This document shows positions 1-8,105 of a stretch of 60,835 nt of DNA, one piece after another. Position 1 is the first letter of the stretch. Every line of letters starts with the position of its first letter. Source of the stretch: Chloroflexota bacterium (lineage in GTDB: Bacteria; Chloroflexota; Anaerolineae; Promineifilales; Promineifilaceae); NCBI GenBank assembly GCA_024277135.1, contig JAJRVV010000013.1, forward strand, positions 1 to 60,835. The letters are read 5' to 3'. The position numbers and the translations under genes are program-made. The notes under the pieces are model-generated. The model had not been told where the DNA came from and searched no databases. It saw only the letters and a program-made list of their open reading frames with translations.

Positions 1-78
1 AAGGTTCAAGAGAAGCACGATTGCTTTTCGCGCTCCTTCTACATCTTGAATCATTTGCGGGTTGAAGTTGTCTAACAT
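1..78 (-). CDS. 5' end of an unidentified gene (partial)
   Basis: Reading the minus strand from an ATG at 78-76 gives an open frame of 26 codons that runs off the window edge, beginning MLDNFNPQMIQDVEGARKAI and continuing with a leucine-rich stretch. The amphipathic, charged composition looks like real coding sequence. It faintly resembles the N-terminal helix of IS66-type transposases, but too little is present to claim that. No convincing ribosome binding site is visible upstream. Function unknown. Confidence 0.4.
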   Translation of the reverse strand, partial: MLDNFNPQMIQDVEGARKAIVLLLNL

Positions 79-145
79 GCAATCTATGGTATGCTGATTT
101 TCCTGATTTTGCTACCCCGAATTTTTGAGAAGATACGGATACGCC

Positions 146-1315
146 ATGATTGACATAGAACGAATTGCTGGGGACACGGCCGTGCAAGCGGCGCTGGCTG
201 GATTTCGGGATGGATTGGATGAGATCGTCGAATCGGTGATCGCCGTGCAGCAAATCCCGGCGCCGACCTTTGCCGAAGCGGAGCGAGCCGCCTACATACA
301 CTCCCAATTCACCGCGTTGGGGTTGCAAGATGTGAGCCAGGATGAACTGCACAATGTGTACGGCCGTCTGCCGGGCACAGACCCCGTTGCCCGACCCGTC
401 ATCCTCTCGGCGCACAGCGACACCGTTTTTCCGCCGGAAACAGACCTGACTGTGAAGCGGAACGGCTGTTTCGTCTATGGGCCGGGCATCGCCGACAATT
501 CGGCCGGGGTAGCCGGGCTGCTGCAACTCATCCGCGCCTGGCGGCGGCATGGTCTGCAAGCGCCGGCCGACCTCTGGTTTGCCGCCAACGTGGGCGAGGA
601 GGGGCTGGGCGATTTGCGCGGAATGCGGGCGGTCGCCGACCGGTTTGGCCGGAAGGCGCGCTACATTATCGTCGAGGGCGGGCTGTTCGGCCAGATCGTC
701 CACCGGGCGATTGGCGCGCGCCGCTTCCGCATCGAGGTGACGGCCCCCGGCGGCCACTCCTGGGGCAGTTTTGGCGCGGCCAGCGCCGTGCATGAACTGG
801 GACATCTCATCGCCGCCATTGATGGCCTCAATGTGCCCAACGCGCCGCGCACCACTTACAATGTCGGCCAAATCGAGGGCGGCACCTCCATTAACAGTAT
901 CGCCCATTCGGCCCACCTGCTGCTCGATTTGCGTTCGGAGGATGCGGCGTCGTTGACGGCGTTGGTGGCGCAAGTGGAACAGTTGGCGGCGGAGCGGGAC
1001 GGCCGTTCCCCCGATGTCACCGTGGTCATGAAACAAATCGGTCACCGGCCGGCCGGGCAAATTCCGCGCCAGCGGCCGTTGGTGCAGTGGGCGGCGGCGG
1101 CTTTGCGCGCCGTCGGCTGCCGCGAGGTTGAGTTCGTCCCCGCCAGCACCGACGCCAACGTGCCGCTGAGTCAGGGGATGACGGCCGTCTGCATCGGCCT
1201 GGCCCGCTCCGGCAACGCCCACCGCCCGGATGAGTACCTGGACATCACCCAGTTGCCGCAGGGGTTGGGGCAGTTGCTCTTGCTGGCTTTGGCTGCTGCC
1301 GGTATGAAATCGTAA
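146..1315 (+). CDS. M20 family metallopeptidase (carboxypeptidase/aminotripeptidase-like)
   Basis: Cytoplasmic zinc peptidase of the M20/ArgE/DapE superfamily, which hydrolyses peptides or N-acyl amino acids. The metal ligands of the fold can be traced: H90-x-D92 in SAHSDTVFP, bridging D117 in GIADNSAG, the catalytic Glu pair E151-E152 in NVGEEG, an acidic residue at E177 and the final His at about 359 in GNAHRPDEY. The middle third (GGHSWGSFG onward) is the dimerisation domain. Length (389 aa) is normal. The ATG at 146 is preferred; a TTG at 125 would add only seven residues. Substrate cannot be told from sequence. No operon partner is obvious. Confidence 0.85.
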   Translation: MIDIERIAGDTAVQAALAGFRDGLDEIVESVIAVQQIPAPTFAEAERAAYIHSQFTALGLQDVSQDELHNVYGRLPGTDPVARPVILSAHSDTVFPPETDLTVKRNGCFVYGPGIADNSAGVAGLLQLIRAWRRHGLQAPADLWFAANVGEEGLGDLRGMRAVADRFGRKARYIIVEGGLFGQIVHRAIGARRFRIEVTAPGGHSWGSFGAASAVHELGHLIAAIDGLNVPNAPRTTYNVGQIEGGTSINSIAHSAHLLLDLRSEDAASLTALVAQVEQLAAERDGRSPDVTVVMKQIGHRPAGQIPRQRPLVQWAAAALRAVGCREVEFVPASTDANVPLSQGMTAVCIGLARSGNAHRPDEYLDITQLPQGLGQLLLLALAAAGMKS

Positions 1316-1316
1316 G

Positions 1317-1363
1317 ACGGCCGTTTTGGGTTGACAGGGGGCGGGACGATATGTTATGGTTTT
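1317..1363 (+). repeat. 47-bp direct repeat, copy 1 (carries a promoter-like core)
   Basis: This stretch begins with ACGGCCGT, contains TTGACA at 1331-1336 and ends TATGTTATGGTTTT. A second copy at 2029-2075 differs at about seven of 47 positions. The two copies bracket the brnT-brnA pair in the same orientation. Confidence 0.6.
1331..1360 (+). promoter_or_regulatory. Probable brnTA promoter
   Basis: TTGACA at 1331-1336 and TATGGT at 1355-1360 are separated by 18 bp and would start transcription near 1367, leaving a 40-nt leader before brnT. A second, weaker pair (TTGCGT 1372, TACAAT 1394) lies too close to the ATG unless the message is leaderless. BrnTA operons are normally repressed by BrnA; the imperfect dyad TTTGCA...TGCAAA at about 1364-1386 is a candidate operator (inference). 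Confidence 0.45.
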
Positions 1364-1405
1364 ATTTGCACTTGCGTAGTTGCAAATCGTAAATACAATT
1401 AGGAT

Positions 1406-1686
1406 ATGCGATTTGAGCGGGACGAGAATAAGCGACACGCCAACATCCGTAAACACGGCTTTGATTTTAAGGATGCGGAAGAAATCTTCCGCAGTCCTAT
1501 GCTAACCCGGCTTGATACGCGGGTTGATTATGGCGAAGATCGTTGGATGGGTATTGGCATGATAAAAAACCGCATTGTCGTCGTCGTTTATCTTGAGTAT
1601 GAGATAACGAAACCATTCGTATCATCTCTTCGCGAAAGGCGCTAAACTATGAGCGAAAACAGTACGAACAACACATCTCTCACTGA
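1406..1686 (+). pseudogene. brnT: BrnT family toxin, frameshifted near its C-terminus
   Basis: BrnT is an RNase toxin of the RelE-like fold. The frame from 1406 encodes the family core (FERDENKRHANIRKHGFDF, then DYGEDRWMGIGM and VVVVYLEYE), then goes out of register and stops at 1645. The missing C-terminal signature, ETIRIISSRKALNYERKQYE, is encoded in another frame from about 1603 to a TGA at 1684-1686. Insertion of one base near 1601-1606 restores a 93-residue protein of normal BrnT length that overlaps brnA, as is usual for the family. Either the toxin is inactivated while the antitoxin is kept, or there is a one-base sequence error. Confidence 0.8.
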
Positions 1687-1915
1687 TTGGGAACGCATTG
1701 ATGCGCTTACTGATGCAGACATTGATACAACTGATATTCCACCATTAGATGATGATTTTTTTGCCAATGCAGAATTGCGTATGCCAGAGCCGAAGAAAAC
1801 GATAACCATTCGTCTGGATGCCGATTTACTTGACTGGTTCAAATCACAAGGCAAAGGGTATCAAACGCGGATCAACGCAGCGCTTCGAGTATATATGGAT
1901 GCCCAAACAGCATAA
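1649..1915 (+). CDS. brnA: BrnA family antitoxin
   Basis: DNA-binding antitoxin of the BrnT/BrnA type II system, 88 aa. The C-terminal half carries the BrnA ribbon-helix-helix signature ITIRLDADLLDWFKSQGKGY followed by QTRINAALRVYM, which in characterised BrnA proteins forms a dimer that binds the operon promoter; the acidic N-terminal half is the toxin-neutralising part. The ATG at 1649 overlaps the 3' end of the intended brnT frame by 38 bp, so the two would be translationally coupled. Intact, in contrast to its toxin partner. Confidence 0.88.
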   Translation: MSENSTNNTSLTDWERIDALTDADIDTTDIPPLDDDFFANAELRMPEPKKTITIRLDADLLDWFKSQGKGYQTRINAALRVYMDAQTA

Positions 1916-2028
1916 TTTGTCAGGATGATGCCTATAGAGCATGAATGCGGACTGGCGAGAGCAAGGCCAATCGCCTGTAATGGCTCTGATTATCAAAGGT
2001 TCCGTAGGCGGCCGTAACTCGCCAGGGA

Positions 2029-2075
2029 ACGGCCGTTTTTTATTGACAGCGAGCGGGACGGTATGCTATGGTTTT
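2029..2075 (+). repeat. 47-bp direct repeat, copy 2
   Basis: Second copy of the element at 1317-1363, again with ACGGCCGT and TTGACA (2043-2048) and ending GGTATGCTATGGTTTT. Here the promoter-like core points at the 3' end of a convergent gene, so it has no obvious transcriptional job. Confidence 0.6.
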
Positions 2076-2116
2076 GGCGGTGTGTTTGGCAGGAAATATA
2101 GTTTGGGTATTCACCG

Positions 2117-3486
2117 TCACTTCTCTGTGGTTGAAACGGCCGTCCCCCACAACCCCCACAACACCCAGCGCAGCAGCCGCCCTTGCGCCCAGCCCCACAT
2201 GTAATAATCAAACAAATCAATGACGGCCGCAGCCACCAGAGCGGCCGTGAGACCCAACAGCCACAGTTGGGCCGGGGTGAGGGGGTGCGATTGCCGGTGG
2301 AGATAGACGGCCGTCCACACCCCCGGCAGCAGCATCAACCCCAGCCACAACAAACTACCCACCGGCCCCAGTTCCGCCAGCAGCAACAGCGGCACATTGT
2401 GCGCCGGCTGCGGCGTCACCCCCTCCATCTCGGCGGCGAGGGGGATGGCGGCGATAACCTCTGCGCCTGCGCCCACGCCGGTCAGCGGCGACAGGGAGGC
2501 GAGTTCCAGCGCGATCTGGTTGAGGGCGACCCGCTCATTGACGGCGCGGGTTTCAAAGCGGTTGGCGGCGGGGAGGGCGCGATTGAAGATGAGCGCCCGT
2601 TGGCTGAATGCCAGCCCGCCTAGCAGCGCGCCGCCGGTGACGCCCAATGCCAGCAACGGCCGTCCATACCGCCGCCATCTCCCTTTGCCCCAAAGTATCA
2701 CCAGAAAGTAGACTCCGCCGACGGCCGTCCCCAACCAGGCGGAGCGGGAAAAGTGAGCAACAACCCCGCGCCGCTGGCGACGATCAACCCCAGGAGGATG
2801 GGGAGCGGGGAGCGGGGAGCGGGGAGCGTGTTGGCCTCTGTGCTGTGGATCAGGTAGACGGCCGTTAATATCAACACGCCTATTGCCAGAAACCCGCCCA
2901 ACATGTTGGGGTGGGGGGTCAGGCCATAGGCGCGCAGAAAATACGTGTCGCCGACGGCCAGAATGCTGCCGCCGCCGGGATACCGGTTCAGGTCAAGCTC
3001 GCCCAACCAGCGCAGCCCCAGGTCATTCTGGCGGATGAATTGGGCGATGGCGACGGCCGTCTGCATCCCCACCATGCTGCCGATACCCCACGCCTGCCAG
3101 CGGCGGCCCGGCCGCCAGCGCATGATGGCCCGCGCCAGCGCAAACGACAGCAACAGGCGCAGGCTCATCTGCGCCGTCGTGGTGAAATCGAACGTCCAGG
3201 TGAGGGAGACGGCCGTCCACCCCACCAGCCCGGCCAGCAGCGCTGCCAACCAGCGCGGGTAGAATGGATTGGCGTCTGAACGCTGGCGCCAGGGAACGGC
3301 CGTCAACAGCAGCAGCAACGCCAGCCCATCCGTCACATAAAAACTGAGGCTGGTGAATTCGACGTAGACGCCGGGCAGTTGCCGCCGCACCAGCGGCAAA
3401 TGAGGGGGTAAAGGCATCGCCGCCAGCAGCATAACGAATAAAATGGAGACGGCCGCGCCTCGTTTTGCCTGCCAATTTTGCATCAC
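2117..3486 (-). pseudogene. O-antigen ligase/polymerase-like membrane protein, frameshifted
   Basis: Two overlapping minus-strand frames (3486-2698 and 2734-2117) together make one polytopic membrane protein of about 456 residues resembling the Wzy/WaaL O-antigen ligase family, whose members join or polymerise polysaccharides at the outer face of the membrane. The first frame gives about six transmembrane segments and the loop with RAYGLTPHPNMLGG; the second gives the large loop with HNVPLLLLAELG and the last membrane segments. The break lies in AAAA at 2749-2752 (plus strand): one more base restores LTFSRSAWLGTAVGG. A homopolymer length change could be a sequencing error or a real lesion. 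A (GGGGAGC)n array lies in frame near the break. Confidence 0.7.
2800..2829. repeat. Heptamer array (GGGGAGC)n inside the ligase-like gene
   Basis: Four units of a 7-bp repeat, read in frame on the minus strand as APRSPLP-type sequence. It belongs to the 7-bp-period repeat system seen across the window and lies about 50 bp from the frameshift. Confidence 0.7.
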
Positions 3487-3611
3487 TCACCCATGATAAT
3501 GGAAGATTTGGCTAGAAATCAATTGTTTTACAGTCAAAAACCCGATCCATTGTGTATAATAACCGTGCCATTATCGCTTTCAACTTTGCAATTGACCAAA
3601 ACGAGCATGAT

Positions 3612-3664
3612 TGGTGGGAAGTAGTTGGCAGGCCCTCGCCGCGGCAGAGAGGGAGATTCCACCA
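3612..3664 (+). promoter_or_regulatory. Leader hairpin upstream of the response regulator
   Basis: TGGTGGGA (3612-3619) pairs with TTCCACCA (3657-3664), and inside it GCCCTC pairs with GAGGG, giving a two-step hairpin. A TATAAT at 3555-3560 lies about 50 bp upstream, so the hairpin would sit in the 5' untranslated region, ending 17 bp before the AGAGGA ribosome binding site. No known riboswitch was recognised. Confidence 0.4.
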
Positions 3665-3695
3665 GTCAGCCACCATTTTTAGAGGATGGCCTGTC

Positions 3696-4346
3696 ATGCT
3701 AGAAAGTAACGGCTCAGCCCCATTAACCATTTTAATTGCGGATGACGTGCAGGAGACCCGGCGCAGCGCCCGTTTGATGATGTCGCTGGTTCCTGGCGTG
3801 AAAGTGGTGGCCATTGCCCAGAACGGCCTTCAAGCGGTGGAACTGGCTAAAAAGCATCACCCCGACATTGCCGTGATGGACGTGAACATGCCGCAAATGG
3901 ATGGATTGTCCGCCATCGCCAACATGCTGCGCGCCCAGCCGCAATTGGCCTGCATCGTCATTTCGGCCGAACGGGATATGGAAACATTGCGCCGGGCGAT
4001 GGCGTTAGGCGTGCGCGGCTACCTCACCAAGCCCTTCACCTCCGAGCAATTGATGGAACTGATGGAGCGGGTGATTCAGGGGATTAGGGCCACGCGCCAG
4101 GAGCCGGAGATGGCCGATTTCCTGCGACAAGAGCGCAATGTTTATCTGGAAGAATTAGCCAATGAGTATGTCAAATCCCGGCGCACCGACCAAAAGGCGA
4201 TGGAAGTGTATGAAAAATTGGCTATTTATCCCGATTGCGACACCCGTTTGATGCGCGCCCTGGCGATGATCTACGTCATCCACAGCGAATGGCGCAAACT
4301 GCGCCTACTAACAGACAAACTAGAAAAGCGAATAGAAAACCGTTAA
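3696..4346 (+). CDS. Response regulator with CheY-like receiver and helical C-terminal region
   Basis: Phosphorelay output protein, 216 aa. The receiver domain (residues 10-130) has the acidic pair D16-D17, phosphoacceptor D62 in VMDVNMPQMDG, S90 at the switch position and K112 in TKPF. The C-terminal 80 residues carry no DNA-binding helix-turn-helix; they are helical and charged and may be a TPR-like protein-interaction segment, so regulation through partner binding is more likely than direct promoter control. The ATG at 3696 is chosen because AGAGGA lies nine bases upstream; the frame remains open to 3552 but the leader hairpin occupies that part. No histidine kinase gene is adjacent. Confidence 0.82.
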   Translation: MLESNGSAPLTILIADDVQETRRSARLMMSLVPGVKVVAIAQNGLQAVELAKKHHPDIAVMDVNMPQMDGLSAIANMLRAQPQLACIVISAERDMETLRRAMALGVRGYLTKPFTSEQLMELMERVIQGIRATRQEPEMADFLRQERNVYLEELANEYVKSRRTDQKAMEVYEKLAIYPDCDTRLMRALAMIYVIHSEWRKLRLLTDKLEKRIENR

Positions 4347-4382
4347 CCGTTATCTGTTGGTTGTTCCCTGTTAATTGTTATC
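4341..4382. repeat. Heptamer array (GTTNNNN) before radA
   Basis: Six consecutive 7-bp units all beginning GTT (GTTAACC, GTTATCT, GTTGGTT, GTTCCCT and so on) start at the stop codon region of the response regulator and end nine bases before the radA start codon. Confidence 0.7.
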
Positions 4383-4390
4383 CTCCTCTT

Positions 4391-5773
4391 ATGGCAAAAC
4401 AACGAGTTCAATACGTTTGTGAAAATTGCGGCCGTACCACCCCGGCCTACATGGGGCGCTGTCCCCGCTGCGGCGAATTTGATGTGATGAAAGAGCAAAT
4501 CATCGCGCCGGAACCTGCCGCCAAATCCCGCAATGTGCGGGCGACGGCGCGAACCGCCAGCCAGCCCCAGCGTTTGGCGGAGGTGACGGCCGATGGCTTT
4601 GAGCGGCTGCCTTTACCTTTGGTCGAATTTTCGCGGGTGCTGGGCGGCGGCATTGTGCCCGGTTCCCTGGTGCTGCTGGGCGGCGACCCCGGCATCGGCA
4701 AATCCACCCTGCTGCTGGATGTGGCGGTGATGGTGGCCAACCAGCATGGGGCCACGCTGTACATTTCCGGCGAGGAAAGCGCCCGGCAAATCAAGATGCG
4801 GGCGCAACGGCTGGGGGTGGCGGCGCATGAGTTGTTTTTGGTGACGGAGACGAACCTGGAGGTGATGATGAACCACATCGCCGAAATCAAACCAACGCTG
4901 GTGATTGTGGACAGCATTCAGACGACTTACGTGGCGGATAAAACGTCGTCTCCGGGCAGCGTCAGCCAGGTGCGGGAGTGCGCCAGCCGTTTCCAGGAGT
5001 TGGCCAAAAGTTCCGGGGTGGCGGTGTTCCTGGTGGGACACGTCACCAAAGAAGGCGCCATCGCCGGGCCGCGTGTGCTGGAGCATATCGTGGATACGGT
5101 GCTGTATCTGGAAGGGGATCCGTTTCATCGCTACCGGCTGCTGCGCGGCGTGAAGAATCGCTTTGGCGCTACCAGCGAAGTGGGCGTGTTTGAGATGGCG
5201 GAAAAGGGGATGGTGGAAGTACACAATCCGTCAGAGGCGTTTTTGGCGGAGCGGCAGGTGAATGCGCCCGGTTCGGCGATTGCGGTGACGATGGAGGGAA
5301 CCCGGCCGTTGCTGGTCGAAATTCAAGCGTTAGCCGCCAGCACCACCTTCCCCAATCCCCGGCGCACGGCCAATGGGGTGGATTATAACCGGCTGCTGCT
5401 ATTGACGGCCGTGCTCACCCGCCGCGTTTACCTGCCATTAGCCGACAAAGATGTGTTCATCAACGTCGTCGGCGGCCTGCAAATTGACGAACCGGCGGCT
5501 GATTTGGCGGTGGCGGTGGCGGTGGCCAGCAGCGTCAAAGACCGGCCCATTCATGCCGACATGGCCTTTGTGGGGGAAGTGGGGTTGAGCGGCGAACTGC
5601 GCGCCGTCAGCCAGTTAGAAGCCCGGCTCAAAGAAGCGGCCAAATTGGGGTTCAAACGGTGCGTGGTGCCTCGTTCCGCCGCCAAAAAGGCCAGTCAATC
5701 CGTCAAAGGGATAGAACTCATCGGCTGTCGCAATTTGAAAGAAGCGATTGACGCCGCTCTCTTGCCCAAGTAG
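4391..5773 (+). CDS. radA: DNA repair protein RadA (Sms)
   Basis: RecA-related ATPase and DnaB-like helicase that drives branch migration during recombinational repair; cytoplasmic. The 460-aa protein shows every RadA hallmark: an N-terminal C4 zinc finger (C10, C13, C24, C27), a Walker A motif GGDPGIGKS at residues 97-105, the RadA-specific KNRFG motif in RGVKNRFGATSEVG near residue 255, and a Lon-protease-like C-terminal domain. The ATG at 4391 starts the canonical MAKQRVQYVCENCG; the frame is open farther upstream but that part overlaps the response regulator and the heptamer array. Confidence 0.96.
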   Translation: MAKQRVQYVCENCGRTTPAYMGRCPRCGEFDVMKEQIIAPEPAAKSRNVRATARTASQPQRLAEVTADGFERLPLPLVEFSRVLGGGIVPGSLVLLGGDPGIGKSTLLLDVAVMVANQHGATLYISGEESARQIKMRAQRLGVAAHELFLVTETNLEVMMNHIAEIKPTLVIVDSIQTTYVADKTSSPGSVSQVRECASRFQELAKSSGVAVFLVGHVTKEGAIAGPRVLEHIVDTVLYLEGDPFHRYRLLRGVKNRFGATSEVGVFEMAEKGMVEVHNPSEAFLAERQVNAPGSAIAVTMEGTRPLLVEIQALAASTTFPNPRRTANGVDYNRLLLLTAVLTRRVYLPLADKDVFINVVGGLQIDEPAADLAVAVAVASSVKDRPIHADMAFVGEVGLSGELRAVSQLEARLKEAAKLGFKRCVVPRSAAKKASQSVKGIELIGCRNLKEAIDAALLPK

Positions 5774-5778
5774 GAAAT

Positions 5779-5825
5779 GTAGGGCGATTTTCCAAATCGC
5801 CACCCGATTTGGAAAATCGGGCTAC
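5779..5825. repeat. Imperfect inverted repeat (REP-like)
   Basis: Two 20-bp arms matching at about 17 positions, with GTAGGGCGATTTTCC at one end and its near complement at the other. The same end sequence recurs at 6211-6238, the two copies bracketing the next small gene. Confidence 0.6.
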
Positions 5826-5939
5826 GGCGGCAAACGTTATCTTCACCCGTGGCTGTGTGCCCCATTTATGAAAATTCCTTTGATTAACGGGACATTGGTC
5901 ATGTAAACATGTGGCGGGAAATTTGCTAGAATTCCCCTC

Positions 5940-6209
5940 ATGCAAACTTTAATCCAACGACTCGGTAATGTATTGATGGACGCTTGCGGGGGCGCGTTGG
6001 CCGGCGCGATTCTAGGCGCATTTTTGGGCGCTGTTCTGAGCGGCGCGGTGTGGGGCATTTCCATCGGCGGCTTTTGGGGCCTGCCCAAAAGCCGCGACAT
6101 GGCCTATGCTTTGACGCTTGGTTTGGTGAACGGGGCTGGCTTTGGCGCATTGTTGGTCATCGGCGAGAAAGGGATCCGCCTTTTTACCAATGAGTATAGC
6201 GCCGAATAG
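5940..6209 (+). CDS. Small glycine-rich membrane protein, unknown function
   Basis: An 89-aa protein with two hydrophobic, glycine/alanine-rich helices (about residues 16-45 and 57-75) joined by a short basic turn (LPKSRD), as in a membrane hairpin with GxxxG-type helix packing. An extended -10 sequence TGCTAGAAT lies at about 5926-5934, only a few bases upstream, so the mRNA may be nearly leaderless. It is flanked by two related inverted repeats. No family was recognised. Confidence 0.55.
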   Translation: MQTLIQRLGNVLMDACGGALAGAILGAFLGAVLSGAVWGISIGGFWGLPKSRDMAYALTLGLVNGAGFGALLVIGEKGIRLFTNEYSAE

Positions 6210-6210
6210 T

Positions 6211-6238
6211 GTAGGGCGATTTTGCAAAATCGCCCTAC
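6211..6238. repeat. Perfect 28-bp palindromic hairpin
   Basis: GTAGGGCGATTTT, GC, then AAAATCGCCCTAC forms a perfect hairpin between two convergent genes. The end sequence is shared with the element at 5779-5825. It could act as a bidirectional terminator, but its ends are not followed by T runs. Confidence 0.65.
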
Positions 6239-6245
6239 GTAAGAC

Positions 6246-8105
6246 TCATTTTTTCTGTCCCAGGTAAAGGAATAAAGCGCCGGTGATGGCCAGCAGACCG
6301 ATGATGCCCAGGAAGAGCGGCACCAGTTGGCCGCCGGGCAGGGTCGGGGGCGGCGAATCGGGCACGGCCGTCACCGTAGGCGTGTGGGTTGGCGTGGGCG
6401 GCGTATCGGTGGGCGTGGCTGTGGGCGGCGCGGCCGTCGGCGTGGGCGTGGCGGCTGTTGTCGGCGTCAGCGTGGGCGTGATGGCGGGCAAATCGGCCGA
6501 ACCGCCCACTTCTGCGGGAGACGGCCGTTGGCCGATGACCACTTCCTGTCCCACCAACAGCACACTGTCCAACGTCAAGCCGCTCACCGCCAGTAGTTCA
6601 TCAAAGGACATACCATACAACGTGGCGATACGGGCCAGCGTGTCCCCTGCGGTGACAACGTGGACGATGGCCCCATCCGGTTTGAGCCGAGCATACGGCA
6701 TCCCGGTGGGCACAATGGCGCCATCGGGCAAAACGCCGTAGCCGAGGATGATGGTTTGTCCCACGCTCAGAGTGGTGGCGGCAGACATGTTGTTGTAGCC
6801 GTACAAATCGGTGACGGCGACGTTGTACCGTTTGGCGACGCTGATGAGCGTGTCTCCCGGCTGTACGGTGTAGAGGATACGGCCGTCCGGGTTTGGGGTA
6901 GGGGAGACGGCTGGCGTCGGTGTGTGGGTGGGGGATGGCGTGTCGGTGGCGGGGACGGCCGTACTCGTTGCGCCCGGCGTATTGGTGGGGACAAGCGGTG
7001 CGGTTTCGCCTGTGTCTGGGGTGGCGGTGGCTGGGGCCGGGGCGGGCGGCGGCGGGGCCGAGATGGCGCCGGATTTGAACGCCTGGCTCAATTCGGCCGT
7101 CAATCCCAGGTAAAACTCCCCATACGCCACGCTCGGCTCAATTTGCGACCCTTCCGGCCACTCGTTAAACGAGGTGATGATGAGCATGTCGGGCGCGCTG
7201 GCCGCCGCCCCGCCAAAACTGGCCCGGTAATAATCTCCATCAGCCCGGTCGCGGACAAAGGAGCGATCCCCCCGGCCCAGCAGCGAATCATCCCAACCGG
7301 GCATGGCGGTGGCGGCCCAATACTTGTACCCGCCATAAGCAGCGGCGGCGGCGCGGGTGTTGGCGGCCCAGGTAGCGGCCGTGCCTGCCGGGTTGTCCGA
7401 CCAGGCAGTGTTGTACAGGTGCAGGCCGTCAAACGCATTGAGGAAGCTGGTATCGCCACCTTCTGCTATCCAGATGGTGTTGCGGTCGGGGTCAACGGTG
7501 TTGCGGATGATTACCCACTCGTCGGCGGTGAGCAGCCAGTTGGCCCAGAAAAAGATGACCGGCTTGCCATCTACCCGCAGGTAGGCGGGATGGTTGACGT
7601 GGGAGGATAATAAGGCGCGCAGGGCGGCGATGCGGTCATCGTTGTTGGCAAAAAAGGGGCTGCCGGTTTCAAAATCAACCGCCGCTTTGAAGCCGCTGGC
7701 GGATGCAATGTTGAGCAATGCCTGAAAGTTGGTTTCGGTCTGGTTGTTCACCGTTTCCGGGCCGTACCAGCTTTGCACAAAGCCGTCTATGCCGGCCGAT
7801 TGGGCCTGGTTAACGTGCCGCTGGATGGTGGCGGCGTCCCAGGAGTTGTACGGCTGGCTGGGTTGGTATGGGGTTTTGTCCGGCCCAAAAGAGTCGGCGC
7901 TGAACCAGGCGTAGTAGAAGGCCAGCACCAGCCGGGTTTGCCCCTGGGATTGGACGGGTGACGGCCGTAACAGCAGGGTCAGCAGGACGGCCGTCAGCCC
8001 GAGTAAAACAACCCGCCGAAAGGAAGCCACAGAGGAAGGTGAGACCACAGAGGCGTCAAAACTTTTTCTCTGTGGCTTTTCGTTATTGAGAACCGGGGCC
8101 GACAT
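6246..8105 (-). CDS. Membrane-anchored glycosidase-like protein with two LysM domains
   Basis: Extracellular cell-wall-associated protein of 619 aa. After an N-terminal membrane segment (about residues 30-52) comes a TIM-barrel region resembling GH99/GH71-type endo-glycosidases ([60 protein letters not shown]; residues 55-335). A Pro/Thr-rich stalk leads to two LysM peptidoglycan/glycan-binding repeats ([18 protein letters not shown] and [18 protein letters not shown]), a second Pro/Thr stalk and a C-terminal membrane helix. The substrate is not inferable. Its start lies 23 bp inside the end of sppA, so the two are probably coupled. Confidence 0.78.
   Translation of the reverse strand: MSAPVLNNEKPQRKSFDASVVSPSSVASFRRVVLLGLTAVLLTLLLRPSPVQSQGQTRLVLAFYYAWFSADSFGPDKTPYQPSQPYNSWDAATIQRHVNQAQSAGIDGFVQSWYGPETVNNQTETNFQALLNIASASGFKAAVDFETGSPFFANNDDRIAALRALLSSHVNHPAYLRVDGKPVIFFWANWLLTADEWVIIRNTVDPDRNTIWIAEGGDTSFLNAFDGLHLYNTAWSDNPAGTAATWAANTRAAAAAYGGYKYWAATAMPGWDDSLLGRGDRSFVRDRADGDYYRASFGGAAASAPDMLIITSFNEWPEGSQIEPSVAYGEFYLGLTAELSQAFKSGAISAPPPPAPAPATATPDTGETAPLVPTNTPGATSTAVPATDTPSPTHTPTPAVSPTPNPDGRILYTVQPGDTLISVAKRYNVAVTDLYGYNNMSAATTLSVGQTIILGYGVLPDGAIVPTGMPYARLKPDGAIVHVVTAGDTLARIATLYGMSFDELLAVSGLTLDSVLLVGQEVVIGQRPSPAEVGGSADLPAITPTLTPTTAATPTPTAAPPTATPTDTPPTPTHTPTVTAVPDSPPPTLPGGQLVPLFLGIIGLLAITGALFLYLGQKK

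Noticed and set aside
1406..1686. Programmed ribosomal frameshift in brnT
   Set aside because: No slippery heptamer or downstream pseudoknot is seen at 1598-1612, and BrnT is not known to use frameshifting.
2043..2075. Second TTGACA core as a working promoter
   Set aside because: It points into the 3' end of a convergent gene with no downstream gene to drive; better explained as a copy of the 47-bp repeat.
1941..2204. An 87-codon frame after brnA
   Set aside because: No ribosome binding site, low-complexity translation, and it overlaps a 47-bp repeat and the end of the convergent ligase-like gene.
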